A DNA stretch of 64,000 nucleotides from Actinomycetospora lutea (GCF_028737205.1 NZ_JAQZAL010000017.1:93307-157306); one strand, 5' to 3'; positions 9,601 to 19,606 are shown, counted from the first letter of the stretch. Numbers and translations are program-made. The notes: generated by a model not told the origin, from the letters alone.

Positions 9601-9626
9601 GGTCCGGGACCGATCGGTCCCGGACC
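9601..9626 (+). promoter_or_regulatory. Perfect 26-bp palindromic operator for the TetR repressor
   Basis: The two 13-nt arms are GGTCCGGGACCGA and TCGGTCCCGGACC, an exact inverted repeat with no spacer. It covers the expected transcription start and lies 32 bp before the tetR-type gene. A shorter inverted repeat, GGACC-acac-GGTCC (9622-9635), overlaps its right edge. Position and symmetry fit autoregulation. A hairpin role in RNA is less likely because it would sit at the very 5' end. Confidence 0.7.
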
Positions 9627-9657
9627 ACACGGTCCGCCGCCGGCACGAAGGAGCGTC

Positions 9658-10262
9658 GTGGCACGGACGCCCGCACCCGACACCCGCGACCGCATCCTGA
9701 CCACCGCGTCGCGCCTGTTCTACGAGCACGGCGTGCGTGCCGTGGGCATGAACCAGGTCATCACCGAGGCCGGCACCGGCAAGAACCTGCTCTACTCGCA
9801 CTTCCCGGCGAAGACCGACCTCGTGGCGGCCTACCTCGAGCGGGCCCGCGACATCCGCGCCGCGCAGGGCCGCCGCGCCCGCGAGGCCGCCGCCGACGAC
9901 CCCCGCGCGCAGCTGCTCGCCCTCGTCGAGGAGGTCGCGACGACCACGGCCCGCCCGTGGTTCCGCGGGTGCGCATTCCGCAACTACCTCGCGGAGTTCC
10001 CCGACGACGCCGACCTCGGCGACGCGGACGGGCCCCCGACGCCCGCCGGGGTCGCCCGCGCCGTCCTCGAGGACACCCACCGCCAGCTCGCCGACCTCGT
10101 CGCGGCGCTCGGCGTCGCCGACCCCGAGCGCCTGACCGAGGAGCTCTGGCTGCTCGTCGACGGGCTCTACCTGCAGGCCGCCTACCGCGACCGCTGGGAC
10201 GCCCACGTCGCGTCCGAGGCCGCGGTCGACCTGGCCCGCCGGCTCGTCGACGAGCGCCCGTC

Positions 10263-10266
<4 letters not shown>
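9658..10266 (+). CDS. TetR-family transcriptional regulator
   Basis: The 202-residue protein has a TetR_N helix-turn-helix at residues ~8-55 (RDRILTTASRLFYEHGVRAVGMNQV, then GTGKNLLYSHFPAKTDLVAAYLE). The C-terminal ligand domain is mostly helical and contains PWFRGCAFRNYLAEFPD, typical of the TetR_C group near drug efflux genes. GTG 9658 follows AAGGAG. Its stop overlaps the start of the MFS transporter (GTGA), so the two are translated together. It most likely represses both genes from the palindrome at 9601 and is released by a compound the pump exports. The inducer is unknown. Confidence 0.93.
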
Positions 10267-11759
<1,493 letters not shown>

Positions 11760-11768
11760 ACATCTCCC

Positions 11769-13151
11769 ATGGCCATCGCAACGACGAACCCCGCGACCGG
11801 GGAGACCGTCAAGGAGTTCGACGCCCTCACCGAGGCGCAGCTGGAGGAGAAGCTCCAGCGCGCCTGGGATGCGTTCCAGAGCTACCGCGACACCACGTTC
11901 GAGCAGCGCGCCGGCTGGCTGCGGGCGGCGGCGGACATCTTCGACGCCGAGAACGAGCGCCTGGCCGAGCTCGCGACCCTCGAGATGGGCAAGACCTTCG
12001 CCGCGGCGAAGGCCGAGATCACCAAGTGCGCGCTGGGCTGCCGCTGGTACGCCGATCACGCCGCCGAGGACCTCGCCGACGTCGAGTGGCCGAAGCCGAA
12101 GACGGCCCCGGAGCACGCGCGCATCTTCACGCGCTACCAGCCGCTCGGGCCCGTGCTCGCCGTGATGCCGTGGAACTTCCCGTTCTGGCAGGTGCTGCGC
12201 TTCGCCGCGCCGGCGCTCATGGCCGGCAACGTGGGCCTGCTCAAGCACGCGTCGAACGTCCCGCAGGTGGCCCTGGCCATCGAGGACGTCCTCACGCGCG
12301 CCGGCTTCCCCGACGGCGCGTTCCAGACGCTGCTCGTCGGCTCCTCGGTGATCGAGGGGATCATCGACGACGACCGCGTCCGCGCCGTCACCCTCACCGG
12401 CAGCGAGCCCGCGGGCCGCGAGGTCGGCGCCCGCGCCGGGCAGAACGTCAAGACCAGCGTGCTCGAGCTCGGCGGCAGCGACCCGTTCATCGTCATGCCC
12501 TCGGTGGAGGACCTCGACGAGGTCGTCACCGCCGCGGTGTCGAGCCGCATGCTCAACAACGGGCAGTCCTGCATCAACGCCAAGCGGTTCATCGTCCACG
12601 AGCAGATCGCCGACGAGTTCACGCAGAAGCTGGTGGAGAAGATGGAGTCGCTGACGATGGGCGACCCCATGGACGAGGGCACCGACCTCGGCCCGATGTC
12701 GCAGGGCAACGGGGTCGACGACCTCGACGAGCAGGTGCAGGACTCGATCAAGTCGGGTGCCCGGCTGCTGACCGGCGGCGAGCGCGTCGACCGGCCCGGC
12801 AACTGGTACCCGGCGACGGTGCTGACCGACATCCCGAAGGAGGCCCGCGCCTACCGCGAGGAGCTCTTCGGCCCCGTGGCGCTGGTGTTCCGCGCGAGCG
12901 ACGCCGACGACGCGATCCGCATCGCCAACGACTCGGACTTCGGGCTGGGCGGCAGCGCCTGGACCGCCGACGAGGACGAGAAGATCAAGTTCGCCACCCA
13001 GGTCGAGTCCGGCATGGTCTACATCAACAAGATCACCGAGTCGACGCCCGAGGTGCCGTTCGGCGGCGCGAAGAACTCCGGCTACGGGCGCGAGCTCGCG
13101 AGCTTCGGGCCGCAGTCGTTCGTCAACGCGAAGACGATCTGGATCCAGTAG
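11769..13151 (+). CDS. gabD1: NADP-dependent succinate-semialdehyde dehydrogenase (GabD1 type)
   Basis: The 460-residue protein is an aldehyde dehydrogenase closely resembling mycobacterial GabD1, sharing MPWNFPFWQVLRFAAPALM, LLKHASNVPQ and LTGSEPAGR. The catalytic Cys is in NNGQSCINAKRF and the general-base Glu in LELGGSDPF. It oxidises succinic semialdehyde to succinate, joining GABA breakdown or the alternative route around 2-oxoglutarate dehydrogenase to the TCA cycle. ATG 11769 lies 9 nt after the transporter stop, so read-through from that operon is possible although the functions are unrelated. It is convergent with the PaaX gene, with one base between stops. Confidence 0.9.
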   Translation: MAIATTNPATGETVKEFDALTEAQLEEKLQRAWDAFQSYRDTTFEQRAGWLRAAADIFDAENERLAELATLEMGKTFAAAKAEITKCALGCRWYADHAAEDLADVEWPKPKTAPEHARIFTRYQPLGPVLAVMPWNFPFWQVLRFAAPALMAGNVGLLKHASNVPQVALAIEDVLTRAGFPDGAFQTLLVGSSVIEGIIDDDRVRAVTLTGSEPAGREVGARAGQNVKTSVLELGGSDPFIVMPSVEDLDEVVTAAVSSRMLNNGQSCINAKRFIVHEQIADEFTQKLVEKMESLTMGDPMDEGTDLGPMSQGNGVDDLDEQVQDSIKSGARLLTGGERVDRPGNWYPATVLTDIPKEARAYREELFGPVALVFRASDADDAIRIANDSDFGLGGSAWTADEDEKIKFATQVESGMVYINKITESTPEVPFGGAKNSGYGRELASFGPQSFVNAKTIWIQ

Positions 13152-13152
13152 C

Positions 13153-14010
13153 TCACAGGCCGAGGGCGGTCGCGGCGCGGCGCGTCGCGTCCGCCCAGGC
13201 CGTGTGCCGGCCGTGGAAGACCTCCGCGGCCCGGTGCCCGATCCACGGTGCGGGCAGCAGCGCGTCGGGCAGGCCCGGGTCGAGGAACGGGAAGCGGCGC
13301 CACGCGTCGACCAGGCGGATCTGCGCCGCGAGCACCGCGGCGTCGTCGACGGGCGCGAGGTCGGCGAAGGCGCCGACGAACTCCTCGTAGCGCGCCTCGA
13401 GGTCGCCCAGGTCCCACGCCCGGGCCGCGAGCTCGACCGCGCTCAGCCCGCCGTGGTACTCGCCGGTGACGACGTGGGCGTCGGTCGGCCCGTTCTCGGC
13501 GAGGACCTCGCGCACCTCGTCGAGGCGATCCGTGTCGGGGGAGACCCACATGCCCGCGGCGGGCGAGCCGAGCCCCGCCCACGCGAGGCGGGTGCGCAGC
13601 CGGTGGCGCCGCGCGCGCTGCTGCTCGGGGACGCTCGCGACGACGACGAGCCAGCGCCCGTCCCAGGCCGCCCGCGCCCGGCCGTGCGCGTAGATGCGCG
13701 CCGCGCCCTCGGTCAGCAGGTCGCGGCCCCAGGGCGTCAGGTCCCAGCGCACGCGCCGCCCGACCCGCTCGGAGACGAGCATGCCGTCGGCCGCGGTGCG
13801 GGCCAGCGCCTGGCGGGCCGACTTCTCCTCGACGCCGACGAGCCCGAGCACGTCGACGACCGTCTGGGTCCACACCGGCTCGCCGCCGGGCAGCACGACC
13901 TCGCCGAGCACGGTGACGAGCAGCGAGCGCGCGCTGGTGGCCGCGACCTCGCGCCGCCGCGAGAACGGGTCCGGCCTCGCGTCGGGGGCGCTCTCGTCGG
14001 CGGTGGACAT
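13153..14010 (-). CDS. PaaX-family transcriptional regulator
   Basis: From ATG 14010 the protein is 285 residues (a GTG one codon upstream is the alternative). The N-terminal winged helix is [24 protein letters not shown] ... [23 protein letters not shown]. The middle and C-terminal parts match the PaaX domains: [24 protein letters not shown] and [22 protein letters not shown]. PaaX proteins repress phenylacetate or related aromatic catabolism and release DNA on binding the CoA thioester. No such genes adjoin it here; it is divergent from bioA. A PaaK-like ligase lies far upstream at the window start, but a link is speculative. Confidence 0.88.
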   Translation of the reverse strand: MSTADESAPDARPDPFSRRREVAATSARSLLVTVLGEVVLPGGEPVWTQTVVDVLGLVGVEEKSARQALARTAADGMLVSERVGRRVRWDLTPWGRDLLTEGAARIYAHGRARAAWDGRWLVVVASVPEQQRARRHRLRTRLAWAGLGSPAAGMWVSPDTDRLDEVREVLAENGPTDAHVVTGEYHGGLSAVELAARAWDLGDLEARYEEFVGAFADLAPVDDAAVLAAQIRLVDAWRRFPFLDPGLPDALLPAPWIGHRAAEVFHGRHTAWADATRRAATALGL

Positions 14011-14020
14011 CACCGGTGAT
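14009..14020. promoter_or_regulatory. 12-bp palindrome at the paaX start
   Basis: ATCACCGGTGAT is exactly symmetric and spans the paaX start codon in the bioA-paaX divergent region. The paaX -10 (TAGGAT on the minus strand, 14024-14019) overlaps its edge, leaving 8 nt to ATG 14010. Autoregulation is possible; chance is also possible at this length. Confidence 0.35.
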
Positions 14021-14047
14021 CCTAGGGCTCGCGACGGCCCACGCCGT

Positions 14048-14053
14048 TACGGT
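14048..14053 (+). promoter_or_regulatory. -10 box (TACGGT) of bioA, leaderless type
   Basis: TACGGT ends 6 nt before ATG 14060, so the transcript would begin at or next to the start codon. There is no ribosome binding site. Confidence 0.55.
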
Positions 14054-14059
14054 GCGCGG

Positions 14060-15358
14060 ATGACGTTCCCGGCGGCCACCGAGCAGTCCCTGCGCGACCG
14101 GGACCGCGCGCACGTCTGGCACCCCTACGGCCCCATGCCCGGGCGGAGCGACCCGCTCGTCGTGCGCTCGGCGCAGGGGGTGCGGCTCACCCTCGACGAC
14201 GGCCGCGAGCTCGTGGACGGGATGTCGTCGTGGTGGGCGGCGGTGCACGGCTACCGGCACCCCGCCCTCGACGACGCCGTCGCCCGCGCCACCGGCGCGA
14301 TGAGCCACGTCATGTTCGGCGGGCTCACCCACGACCCGGCGGTGGCGCTGGCCGAGCGGCTCGTCGCGCTGACGCCCGAGCCGCTGCAGCACGTGTTCCT
14401 CGCCGACTCCGGGTCGGTGTCGATCGAGGTCGCGCTGAAGATGTGCCTGCAGTACCAGCGGGCCCGGGGCCGGCCGGGCCGCACGCGGATGATGACCTGG
14501 CGCGGCGGCTACCACGGCGACACCTTCGGCGCGATGAGCGTGTGCGACCCCGATGGCGGGATGCACGCCGCGTGGACCGGGTTCCTGCCGCAGCAGGTGT
14601 TCGCCGACCGGCCCCCGTCCGCCGGAGAGGACGGCACCGTCGATCCCGGCTACGACGAGCACCTGCGGGCGGTGGCCGACGCGCACGCCGGCGAGGTCGC
14701 GGGCATCGTCGTCGAGCCCGTCGTGCAGGGCGCGGGCGGGATGCGCTTCCACGACCCGCGGCACCTGCGCACCCTGCGCGAGATCGCCGACGCCCACGAC
14801 CTCGTGCTCGTGTTCGACGAGATCGCCACCGGGTTCGGGCGCACCGGCACGCTCTTCGCCGCCGAGCAGGCGGGGGTGTCGCCGGACGTGATGTGCCTCG
14901 GCAAGGCGCTGACCGGCGGCTACCTCACGGCGGCCGCGGCCCTGTGCACGCCGGCGGTGGCGACGGCGATCAGCGAGGGCGAGGCCGGCGGGCTCATGCA
15001 CGGGCCGACGTTCATGGCCAACCCCCTCGCGGCGACCGTGGCGGCGGCGAGCATCGACGAGCTGCTGCGCCGCGACTGGGCCGGCGAGGTCGCGGCGCTC
15101 GGGGCGGGGCTGCGCGAGGGGCTGGCGCCGGCGCGCGCGGTCGAGGGTGTGCTCGACGTGCGCGTGCTCGGCGGGATCGGCGTGATCCAGCTCGACCACC
15201 CCGTCGACGTCCCCGCGGCGCAGGCCGCCGCCGAGGCGCACGGGGTGTGGCTGCGCCCGTTCCGGGACCTCGTCTACGCGATGCCGCCGTACGTGACGCC
15301 GGCCGAGGACGTCCGGCGGATCGGGGCGGCGATGGTCGCCGCGGCCGGTGCCGGGTGA
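14060..15358 (+). CDS. bioA: Adenosylmethionine-8-amino-7-oxononanoate aminotransferase
   Basis: The 432-residue class III aminotransferase makes 7,8-diaminopelargonate, the third ring-assembly step of biotin. Features are HVWHPYGPM near the N-terminus, [15 protein letters not shown] and [11 protein letters not shown] (typical BioA substrate loops), [34 protein letters not shown] (PLP-binding Asp) and [10 protein letters not shown] with the Schiff-base lysine. ATG 14060 is supported by the -10 box 6 nt upstream. bioF lies further on the same strand, but an oppositely oriented LLM gene separates them, so bioA is its own transcription unit. Confidence 0.97.
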   Translation: MTFPAATEQSLRDRDRAHVWHPYGPMPGRSDPLVVRSAQGVRLTLDDGRELVDGMSSWWAAVHGYRHPALDDAVARATGAMSHVMFGGLTHDPAVALAERLVALTPEPLQHVFLADSGSVSIEVALKMCLQYQRARGRPGRTRMMTWRGGYHGDTFGAMSVCDPDGGMHAAWTGFLPQQVFADRPPSAGEDGTVDPGYDEHLRAVADAHAGEVAGIVVEPVVQGAGGMRFHDPRHLRTLREIADAHDLVLVFDEIATGFGRTGTLFAAEQAGVSPDVMCLGKALTGGYLTAAAALCTPAVATAISEGEAGGLMHGPTFMANPLAATVAAASIDELLRRDWAGEVAALGAGLREGLAPARAVEGVLDVRVLGGIGVIQLDHPVDVPAAQAAAEAHGVWLRPFRDLVYAMPPYVTPAEDVRRIGAAMVAAAGAG

Positions 15359-15385
15359 CCGCGGTCGACCCGGTCTGAGTCCGTC

Positions 15386-15425
15386 GTGAGCGAACTTCGG
15401 GGCTATGGCCCCGACGTCCGCTCAC
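15386..15425. repeat. 40-bp palindromic element, copy 1
   Basis: The element reads GTGAGCGAACTTCGGGGCTA and then TGGCCCCGACGTCCGCTCAC, close to a perfect inverted repeat centred on GGCTATGGCC. The same element recurs at 28607. Its right end provides the TGA stop of the minus-strand LLM gene (15424-15422). It lies 27 bp after the bioA stop, so as RNA it would also form a hairpin between the convergent genes. Confidence 0.8.
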
Positions 15426-16516
15426 ATGCCGCGGATGGTCGAGCGGGCCGGGGTGTCGTCGGCGGTCTGGATGGTCGCGGCGAGCGCGCGCAGGGTCTCG
15501 CGGTCGGCGTCGTCGCGGACGGCGATCGAGAACTCGACGTCGGTGACCACGTGGCCGAAGCGCTCCAGCAGCCGCTCGCCGATGACGTCGTACGTGCCGA
15601 TCACCGCGAACCGGTCGAGGGTCTCGTCGTCGATCATCTCCGGGAGCTCCTCCCAGCGCTGGGCCTTGGAGAGCTCCTTCGCCTCGTCCACGAGGTCGGA
15701 CAGGCCCAGGTGGTCGAACGCCGCGCGGTACCCCGGGGTCGAGGCGTAGAAGGCGATCCGGGCGCGGGCGTCGCGGACCTTCACCGCCAGCTCCTCCTCG
15801 GTCCGCGCCGAGGCCACCAGCGGCTTCATCGCGACCCGGAAGCCGTCGAGCGAGCGCCCGCCGCGCGCAGCGCCGCGCCGGACCGCGGGCAGCATCACCT
15901 CGCGGATGTACGACGGTGTGCACACCGGGTGGGGTCGCACACCGTCGGCGACCTCGCCGGCCACCGCGCACATGTTGGTGTTGACCGCCGCCAGGTGCAC
16001 CGGGATGTCCGGGTGCTCGATCGGCCCGGCGTCGAACAGCGGCACCATGAGGTCGAGGTGGTAGCGCTCGCCGTGGTGGGCCAGGGGTGCGCCGGTCTGC
16101 CACGTCGTCCACACCGCGCGCATCGCCTGCACGTACTCGCGCATCCACGGCGCGGGCGGCGACCACTCGATGCCGTAGCGGCGCCGGATGTGCCCGCGCA
16201 CCTGCGTGCCCATCCCGAGCGTGAACCGCCCGCCCGAGAGCTTCTGCAGCGTCCAGGCCTGCAGCGCCATCACCGTGGGGCTGCGCGGGAACGCGATCGC
16301 CACCGCGGTGCCCAGCCGCAGGGTGCGCGTGGCGGCCGCGGCGAGCGTGAGGACGGCGAACGGGTCGTCCTTGGTCTCCTCGACCGCCATGCCGCCGTAG
16401 CCGATCTCCTCGAGCAGCGCGGCGTTCGCGGCCACCGCACGCAGATCCAGCGGGGTGTCCGGCGTCCGCAGCCCCGGGTCGACCTTGCCCAGCGGCAGCA
16501 GCGTCTCGAGGCGCAT
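15422..16516 (-). CDS. LLM-class (F420-type) oxidoreductase
   Basis: The 364-residue protein is a luciferase-like TIM barrel. Landmarks are VAANAALLEEIGYGGMAVEETKDDPF, LRLGTAVAIAFPRSP (the usual A-R-S/N-P region), LQKLSGGRFTLGMGTQVRGHIRRRYG and PVHLAAVNTNMCAVAGEVADGV. It most resembles the F420-dependent group common in actinomycetes, which reduce or oxidise small organic molecules; FMN use cannot be excluded. ATG 16516 follows a minus-strand TACGGT by 6 nt. The gene is divergent from bioF with only 23 bp between starts and shares its promoter core. No link to biotin is known. Confidence 0.85.
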   Translation of the reverse strand: MRLETLLPLGKVDPGLRTPDTPLDLRAVAANAALLEEIGYGGMAVEETKDDPFAVLTLAAAATRTLRLGTAVAIAFPRSPTVMALQAWTLQKLSGGRFTLGMGTQVRGHIRRRYGIEWSPPAPWMREYVQAMRAVWTTWQTGAPLAHHGERYHLDLMVPLFDAGPIEHPDIPVHLAAVNTNMCAVAGEVADGVRPHPVCTPSYIREVMLPAVRRGAARGGRSLDGFRVAMKPLVASARTEEELAVKVRDARARIAFYASTPGYRAAFDHLGLSDLVDEAKELSKAQRWEELPEMIDDETLDRFAVIGTYDVIGERLLERFGHVVTDVEFSIAVRDDADRETLRALAATIQTADDTPARSTIRGM

Positions 16517-16522
16517 GCGGTC

Positions 16523-16532
16523 ACCGTAGGGT
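16523..16532. promoter_or_regulatory. Bidirectional promoter core shared by bioF and the LLM gene
   Basis: ACCGTAGGGT contains a plus-strand -10 (TAGGGT, 16527-16532) and a minus-strand -10 (TACGGT, 16528-16523) that share the same TA pair. The plus box ends 7 nt before GTG 16540. The minus box ends 6 nt before ATG 16516. Both transcripts would be leaderless and would compete for one polymerase site. Confidence 0.6.
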
Positions 16533-16539
16533 GGCCGCC

Positions 16540-17691
16540 GTGAGCTGGCTCGGTGCGTGGCTGGAGGAGACGGCGGCGGCGCGCGCCGGGGCGGGCCTGC
16601 GCCGGACGCTGCGCCCGCGCGAGGCCGCCGACCCCGTGGTCGACCTCGCCTCCAACGACTACCTCGGCCTCGCCCGCGACCCGCGCGTCGTCGAGGCCGG
16701 CGCGGCCGCGCTGCGCACGTGGGGTGCCGGGTCGACCGGATCGCGGCTGGTCACGGGCTCGACGCGGCTGCACGGCGAGCTCGAGGACGCCCTCGCCGAC
16801 TTCACCGGCAGCCCGGCGGCGCTGGTGTTCTCCTCGGGCTACACCGCCAACCTCGGCGCGGTCACCGCGCTCAGCGGCCGCGGCGCGCTGGTGGTCTCCG
16901 ACGTCGCCGCGCACGCCTCGCTCGTCGACGCCGCCCGGCTCTCGCGCGCCCGCGTCGAGGTGGCCCGCTGCACCGACCCCGCGGCCGTCGACCGGGTGCT
17001 CACGGCGCGCGACGAGCCCCGCGCCGTGGTGGTCGTCGACGGCGTGGACAGCGTCGACGGGGGGATCGCCCCGCTCGCCGAGCTGCACGCCGTCTGCCGG
17101 GCCCGCGACGCCGTCCTGATCGTCGACGACGCCCACGGCCTGGGCGTCCGCGGCCCCGGCGGGAGCGGGACGCTCGTCGAGTCCGGGCTCGCCGGCGCGC
17201 CCGACGTCGTGCTCACCGCGACGCTGTCCAAGTCGCTCGGCGCCCAGGGCGGCGTGGTGCTCGGCGACCGCGCGGTCATCGAGCACCTCGTGGACACCGC
17301 CCGGCCCTTCATCTTCGACACCGGGCTCGCCCCGGCCGCCGCGGGCGCCGCGCTGGCCGCCCTCGGGATCGTCCGTGCCGAGCCCGAGCGGGTCGCGGCG
17401 CTGCACGCGGCGGCCGCGACCGTGGCCGCGTCGGCGCGCGCCGCCGCCCCCGCCCTGGACGTGCCGGCGCCCACCGCGGCGATGGTGCCCGTGGTGCTCG
17501 GCGATCCGGAGGTCGCCGTCGCCGCCGCCGCGGCGTGCGCCGAGCACGGCCTGCGCGCCGGCTGCTTCCGCCCGCCCTCGGTGCCGCCGGGCACGTCACG
17601 CCTGCGGCTCACCGCGCGCGCCGATCTGACCGCCGACGACCTCGCGCTCGTCGACCAGGTGCTGCACAAGGTGCTCTCCCACGTCCGCTAG
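16540..17691 (+). CDS. bioF: 8-amino-7-oxononanoate synthase
   Basis: This PLP enzyme condenses a pimeloyl thioester with alanine to open the biotin ring pathway. Evidence is DLASNDYLGLARDPRV, GAGSTGSRLVTGSTRLHGELE, FSSGYTANLGAV, DDAHGLGVRGPGGSG and TLSKSLGAQGGVVLG, which holds the PLP lysine. GTG 16540 is chosen because it lies 7 nt after the -10 box and begins MSWLGAWLEE; another in-frame GTG at 16531 would lie inside that box. The protein is 383 residues, normal for BioF. A signalling gene pair, not another bio gene, follows 150 bp downstream. Confidence 0.95.
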   Translation: MSWLGAWLEETAAARAGAGLRRTLRPREAADPVVDLASNDYLGLARDPRVVEAGAAALRTWGAGSTGSRLVTGSTRLHGELEDALADFTGSPAALVFSSGYTANLGAVTALSGRGALVVSDVAAHASLVDAARLSRARVEVARCTDPAAVDRVLTARDEPRAVVVVDGVDSVDGGIAPLAELHAVCRARDAVLIVDDAHGLGVRGPGGSGTLVESGLAGAPDVVLTATLSKSLGAQGGVVLGDRAVIEHLVDTARPFIFDTGLAPAAAGAALAALGIVRAEPERVAALHAAAATVAASARAAAPALDVPAPTAAMVPVVLGDPEVAVAAAAACAEHGLRAGCFRPPSVPPGTSRLRLTARADLTADDLALVDQVLHKVLSHVR

Positions 17692-17774
17692 CCGGCGACC
17701 CTCGGGCCGGTACGTCCGCCCGGTCGCGCGTGACTAGGCCGAATCACCCAGCGTGGAACGCGTGGTCACGCAGG

Positions 17775-17800
17775 GTGTCATCGCGGTACCGTTCGGGTAC
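17775..17800 (+). promoter_or_regulatory. Candidate alternative-sigma (SigB/SigF-type) promoter
   Basis: GTGTCA (17775-17780) and GGGTAC (17795-17800) are separated by 14 nt. They resemble the GTTT ... GGGTA(C/T) promoters of the actinobacterial SigB/SigF family. The site lies 42 nt before the MEDS-STAS gene, whose partner is an anti-sigma-like protein. An overlapping TACCGT (17787-17792) could instead serve the housekeeping factor. Confidence 0.4.
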
Positions 17801-17841
17801 TGGAGTCGGAGCCGACGAGCGCGCGACCGGGGGAGGACAGC

Positions 17842-18708
17842 GTGACCGCGTTGCTGCGCCCCGGGCGCGAACCCTCGCAGCACACGTTGCTCGTCTCCGA
17901 CGCCGTCGACCAGGGCCGGCGGGGCGCGGCGTCCTGGGTGGAGCAGGAGCTCTCCCTCGGCTCGAAGGTCTACTACAAGGGCTGGCTGCCCGACGGCGGA
18001 CGCCGTGACGGGCACTGGCTCACCGGCCCGAGCGGCCCGCGCGGCGCCCGCGACGCCCTGACCACCGGGCAGCTCGAGTTCCTCGACTTCCCGACCCTGG
18101 TCGAACGCTCCGGCGCGACGTCCGACGGCGTCCTCGCGGTGTACCGCGGCGAGGTCGAGCGCGCCCTCGACGAGCTGTGGCCCACCGTGGCCATGACCCA
18201 GGAGAGCCCCGAGCTCCCGATGGCCGACGACGCCCGCCTGGTCTCGGAGTACGCCCGCTGGGAGGCGGGCTTCGACGACCTCACCCACCGGTGGCCGGTC
18301 CGGATGCTCTGCCAGCTCTGCGTGGCCGCCGAGAGCGAGCGCGCGGTGTGGGAGACCGTCGCCGTGCACCACCGCGACGTCGTCGACGGCTTCTGGTCGG
18401 CCACCGCGGACGACGGGCACTGGCAGCCGCGCGGCGACCTCGACGCGCACGTCGCCCGCCGCTTCGGGGCCGCGGTGCACGGCGCCCTGCGCACGGCCCG
18501 CGAGGGCGAGCACGGCCCCGACCTGCACCTCGACCTCTCGGGCGTCGACTTCATGGACGTCGCCTGCGCCGAGATCCTCATGCTCGCCGCCCGCTCCGCG
18601 CCCGTCGACCAGCACGTGGTGCTCCACGGCGGCCCGCGGTTCCTGCGGCGGCTGTTCGACGCGGTCGGGCGCCCGCCGTCGGTCCGCGAGAGCGAGGACG
18701 CGCCGTGA
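17842..18708 (+). CDS. MEDS-domain sensor with C-terminal STAS-like domain
   Basis: The 288-residue protein begins with a MEDS (DcmR-sensory) domain at residues ~12-165: HTLLVSDAVDQGRRGAASWV, KVYYKG, GQLEFLDF and LVSEYARWEAGFDDLTHRWP with RMLCQLCVAAE. The rest resembles a STAS domain, LHLDLSGVDFMDVACAEILM, where the Asp-Phe-Met-Asp stretch is the place of the phosphorylated Ser in anti-sigma antagonists; here Met/Asp, not Ser, occupies it. It probably senses a signal and controls the anti-sigma-like protein encoded next. GTG 17842 has GGGGAGG. It overlaps the next gene by 4 nt. It sits between bioF and bioD without an obvious reason. Confidence 0.75.
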   Translation: MTALLRPGREPSQHTLLVSDAVDQGRRGAASWVEQELSLGSKVYYKGWLPDGGRRDGHWLTGPSGPRGARDALTTGQLEFLDFPTLVERSGATSDGVLAVYRGEVERALDELWPTVAMTQESPELPMADDARLVSEYARWEAGFDDLTHRWPVRMLCQLCVAAESERAVWETVAVHHRDVVDGFWSATADDGHWQPRGDLDAHVARRFGAAVHGALRTAREGEHGPDLHLDLSGVDFMDVACAEILMLAARSAPVDQHVVLHGGPRFLRRLFDAVGRPPSVRESEDAP

Positions 18709-19598
18709 CGGGCGGTCTGGTCCAGCCCGGCCTGGTCCATCTGGGGCTGCTCTTCGACGGCCCCGACGACCTGGTCGCGAGCGCGCTGCCCACGCTCCGC
18801 AGCGCCCTCGACGGCGGCGACGAGATCCTGGTGGCCGCCGACCGCGCCGTCGTGCGCCGCCTGCGCGAGGCCTTCGGGTCCGAGGCCCGCCGGATCACCT
18901 TCCCGCCGCCGACGTCGCTGGTCCGGTCCACGGAGCCCGACTTCCTCGCCGCCGTGCGCGGCTGGGTCCGTCCCGGCCGGCGGACCACGGTGCTCGGCCA
19001 GTACCTGCCGACGATGTCCGCCCGTGACTGCGCCTTCGGCGAGGACGCGGTGGGTGTCGTCCGTAGCGACCTGCCGCTGACGCTGATCTGCTGCTGTCGC
19101 CGCGACCTCCACCCCGACCTGGTCGCCGTCCTGGAGCGCACCCACCCGCAGATGGCCACGGCGATCGGCGTCGTCGACAACCCCGGGCACCGCGCCCCCG
19201 CGACGGCGAGCCCGACGCCCGCGGCCCTGTGGGGCGAGGTCGCCGCCCGGGTCGGGGTCGACGGCCTCGCCGACCTCGCCGCGCTGCGCCGCTGCGTGGC
19301 CGCGGTCGCGGCACGCGCCGGCCTGGAGGGCGACGCCGTGCGCGCCGCCGTACTCGCCGTCCACGAGGCCGCGGTGCTCGCCGTGCGCCGGGGCGAGCCC
19401 GACCACGCCCACCTCACCCTCGAGGTCCGCGCACAGCCGGGGCAGGCGGTGTTCTCCGAACTGACCGGGCCGCACGGCATCCCGGTCCGACCGGGCCCGA
19501 GCGGCGACCCCCTCGCGCACCTGCGCCCGTTCTGCGCCCGCGCCGCGGTCCACGACGAGGCCGAGCGCCGGGCGGTCCGGGTCCTCTCCACGGTCTGA
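18705..19598 (+). CDS. RsbA-type regulatory protein (MEDS-like plus degenerate ATPase domain)
   Basis: The 297-residue protein resembles actinobacterial RsbA-family anti-sigma regulators. The N-terminal half is MEDS-like: HLGLLFDGPDDLVASALPTL, DEILVAADRAVVRRLREAFG, and VLERTHPQMATAIGVVDNPGH. The C-terminal ~110 residues have the helical layout of a GHKL anti-sigma kinase (AVRAAVLAVHEAAVLAVRRGEPDHAHLTLEV). The ATP-binding Asn expected after the Glu is missing, and no DxGxG box follows, so kinase activity is doubtful. LICCCRRDLHP replaces the usual LLCPYD-like segment with three cysteines, suggesting a redox or metal role. It is translationally coupled to the MEDS-STAS gene. Confidence 0.7.
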   Translation: MTGGLVQPGLVHLGLLFDGPDDLVASALPTLRSALDGGDEILVAADRAVVRRLREAFGSEARRITFPPPTSLVRSTEPDFLAAVRGWVRPGRRTTVLGQYLPTMSARDCAFGEDAVGVVRSDLPLTLICCCRRDLHPDLVAVLERTHPQMATAIGVVDNPGHRAPATASPTPAALWGEVAARVGVDGLADLAALRRCVAAVAARAGLEGDAVRAAVLAVHEAAVLAVRRGEPDHAHLTLEVRAQPGQAVFSELTGPHGIPVRPGPSGDPLAHLRPFCARAAVHDEAERRAVRVLSTV

Positions 19599-19606
19599 GG
19601 CGCGGC

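Noticed and set aside
9601..9626. Palindrome as a terminator after the amidohydrolase gene
   Set aside because: A -10 box directly precedes it and a tetR gene follows; however, a dual role cannot be excluded.
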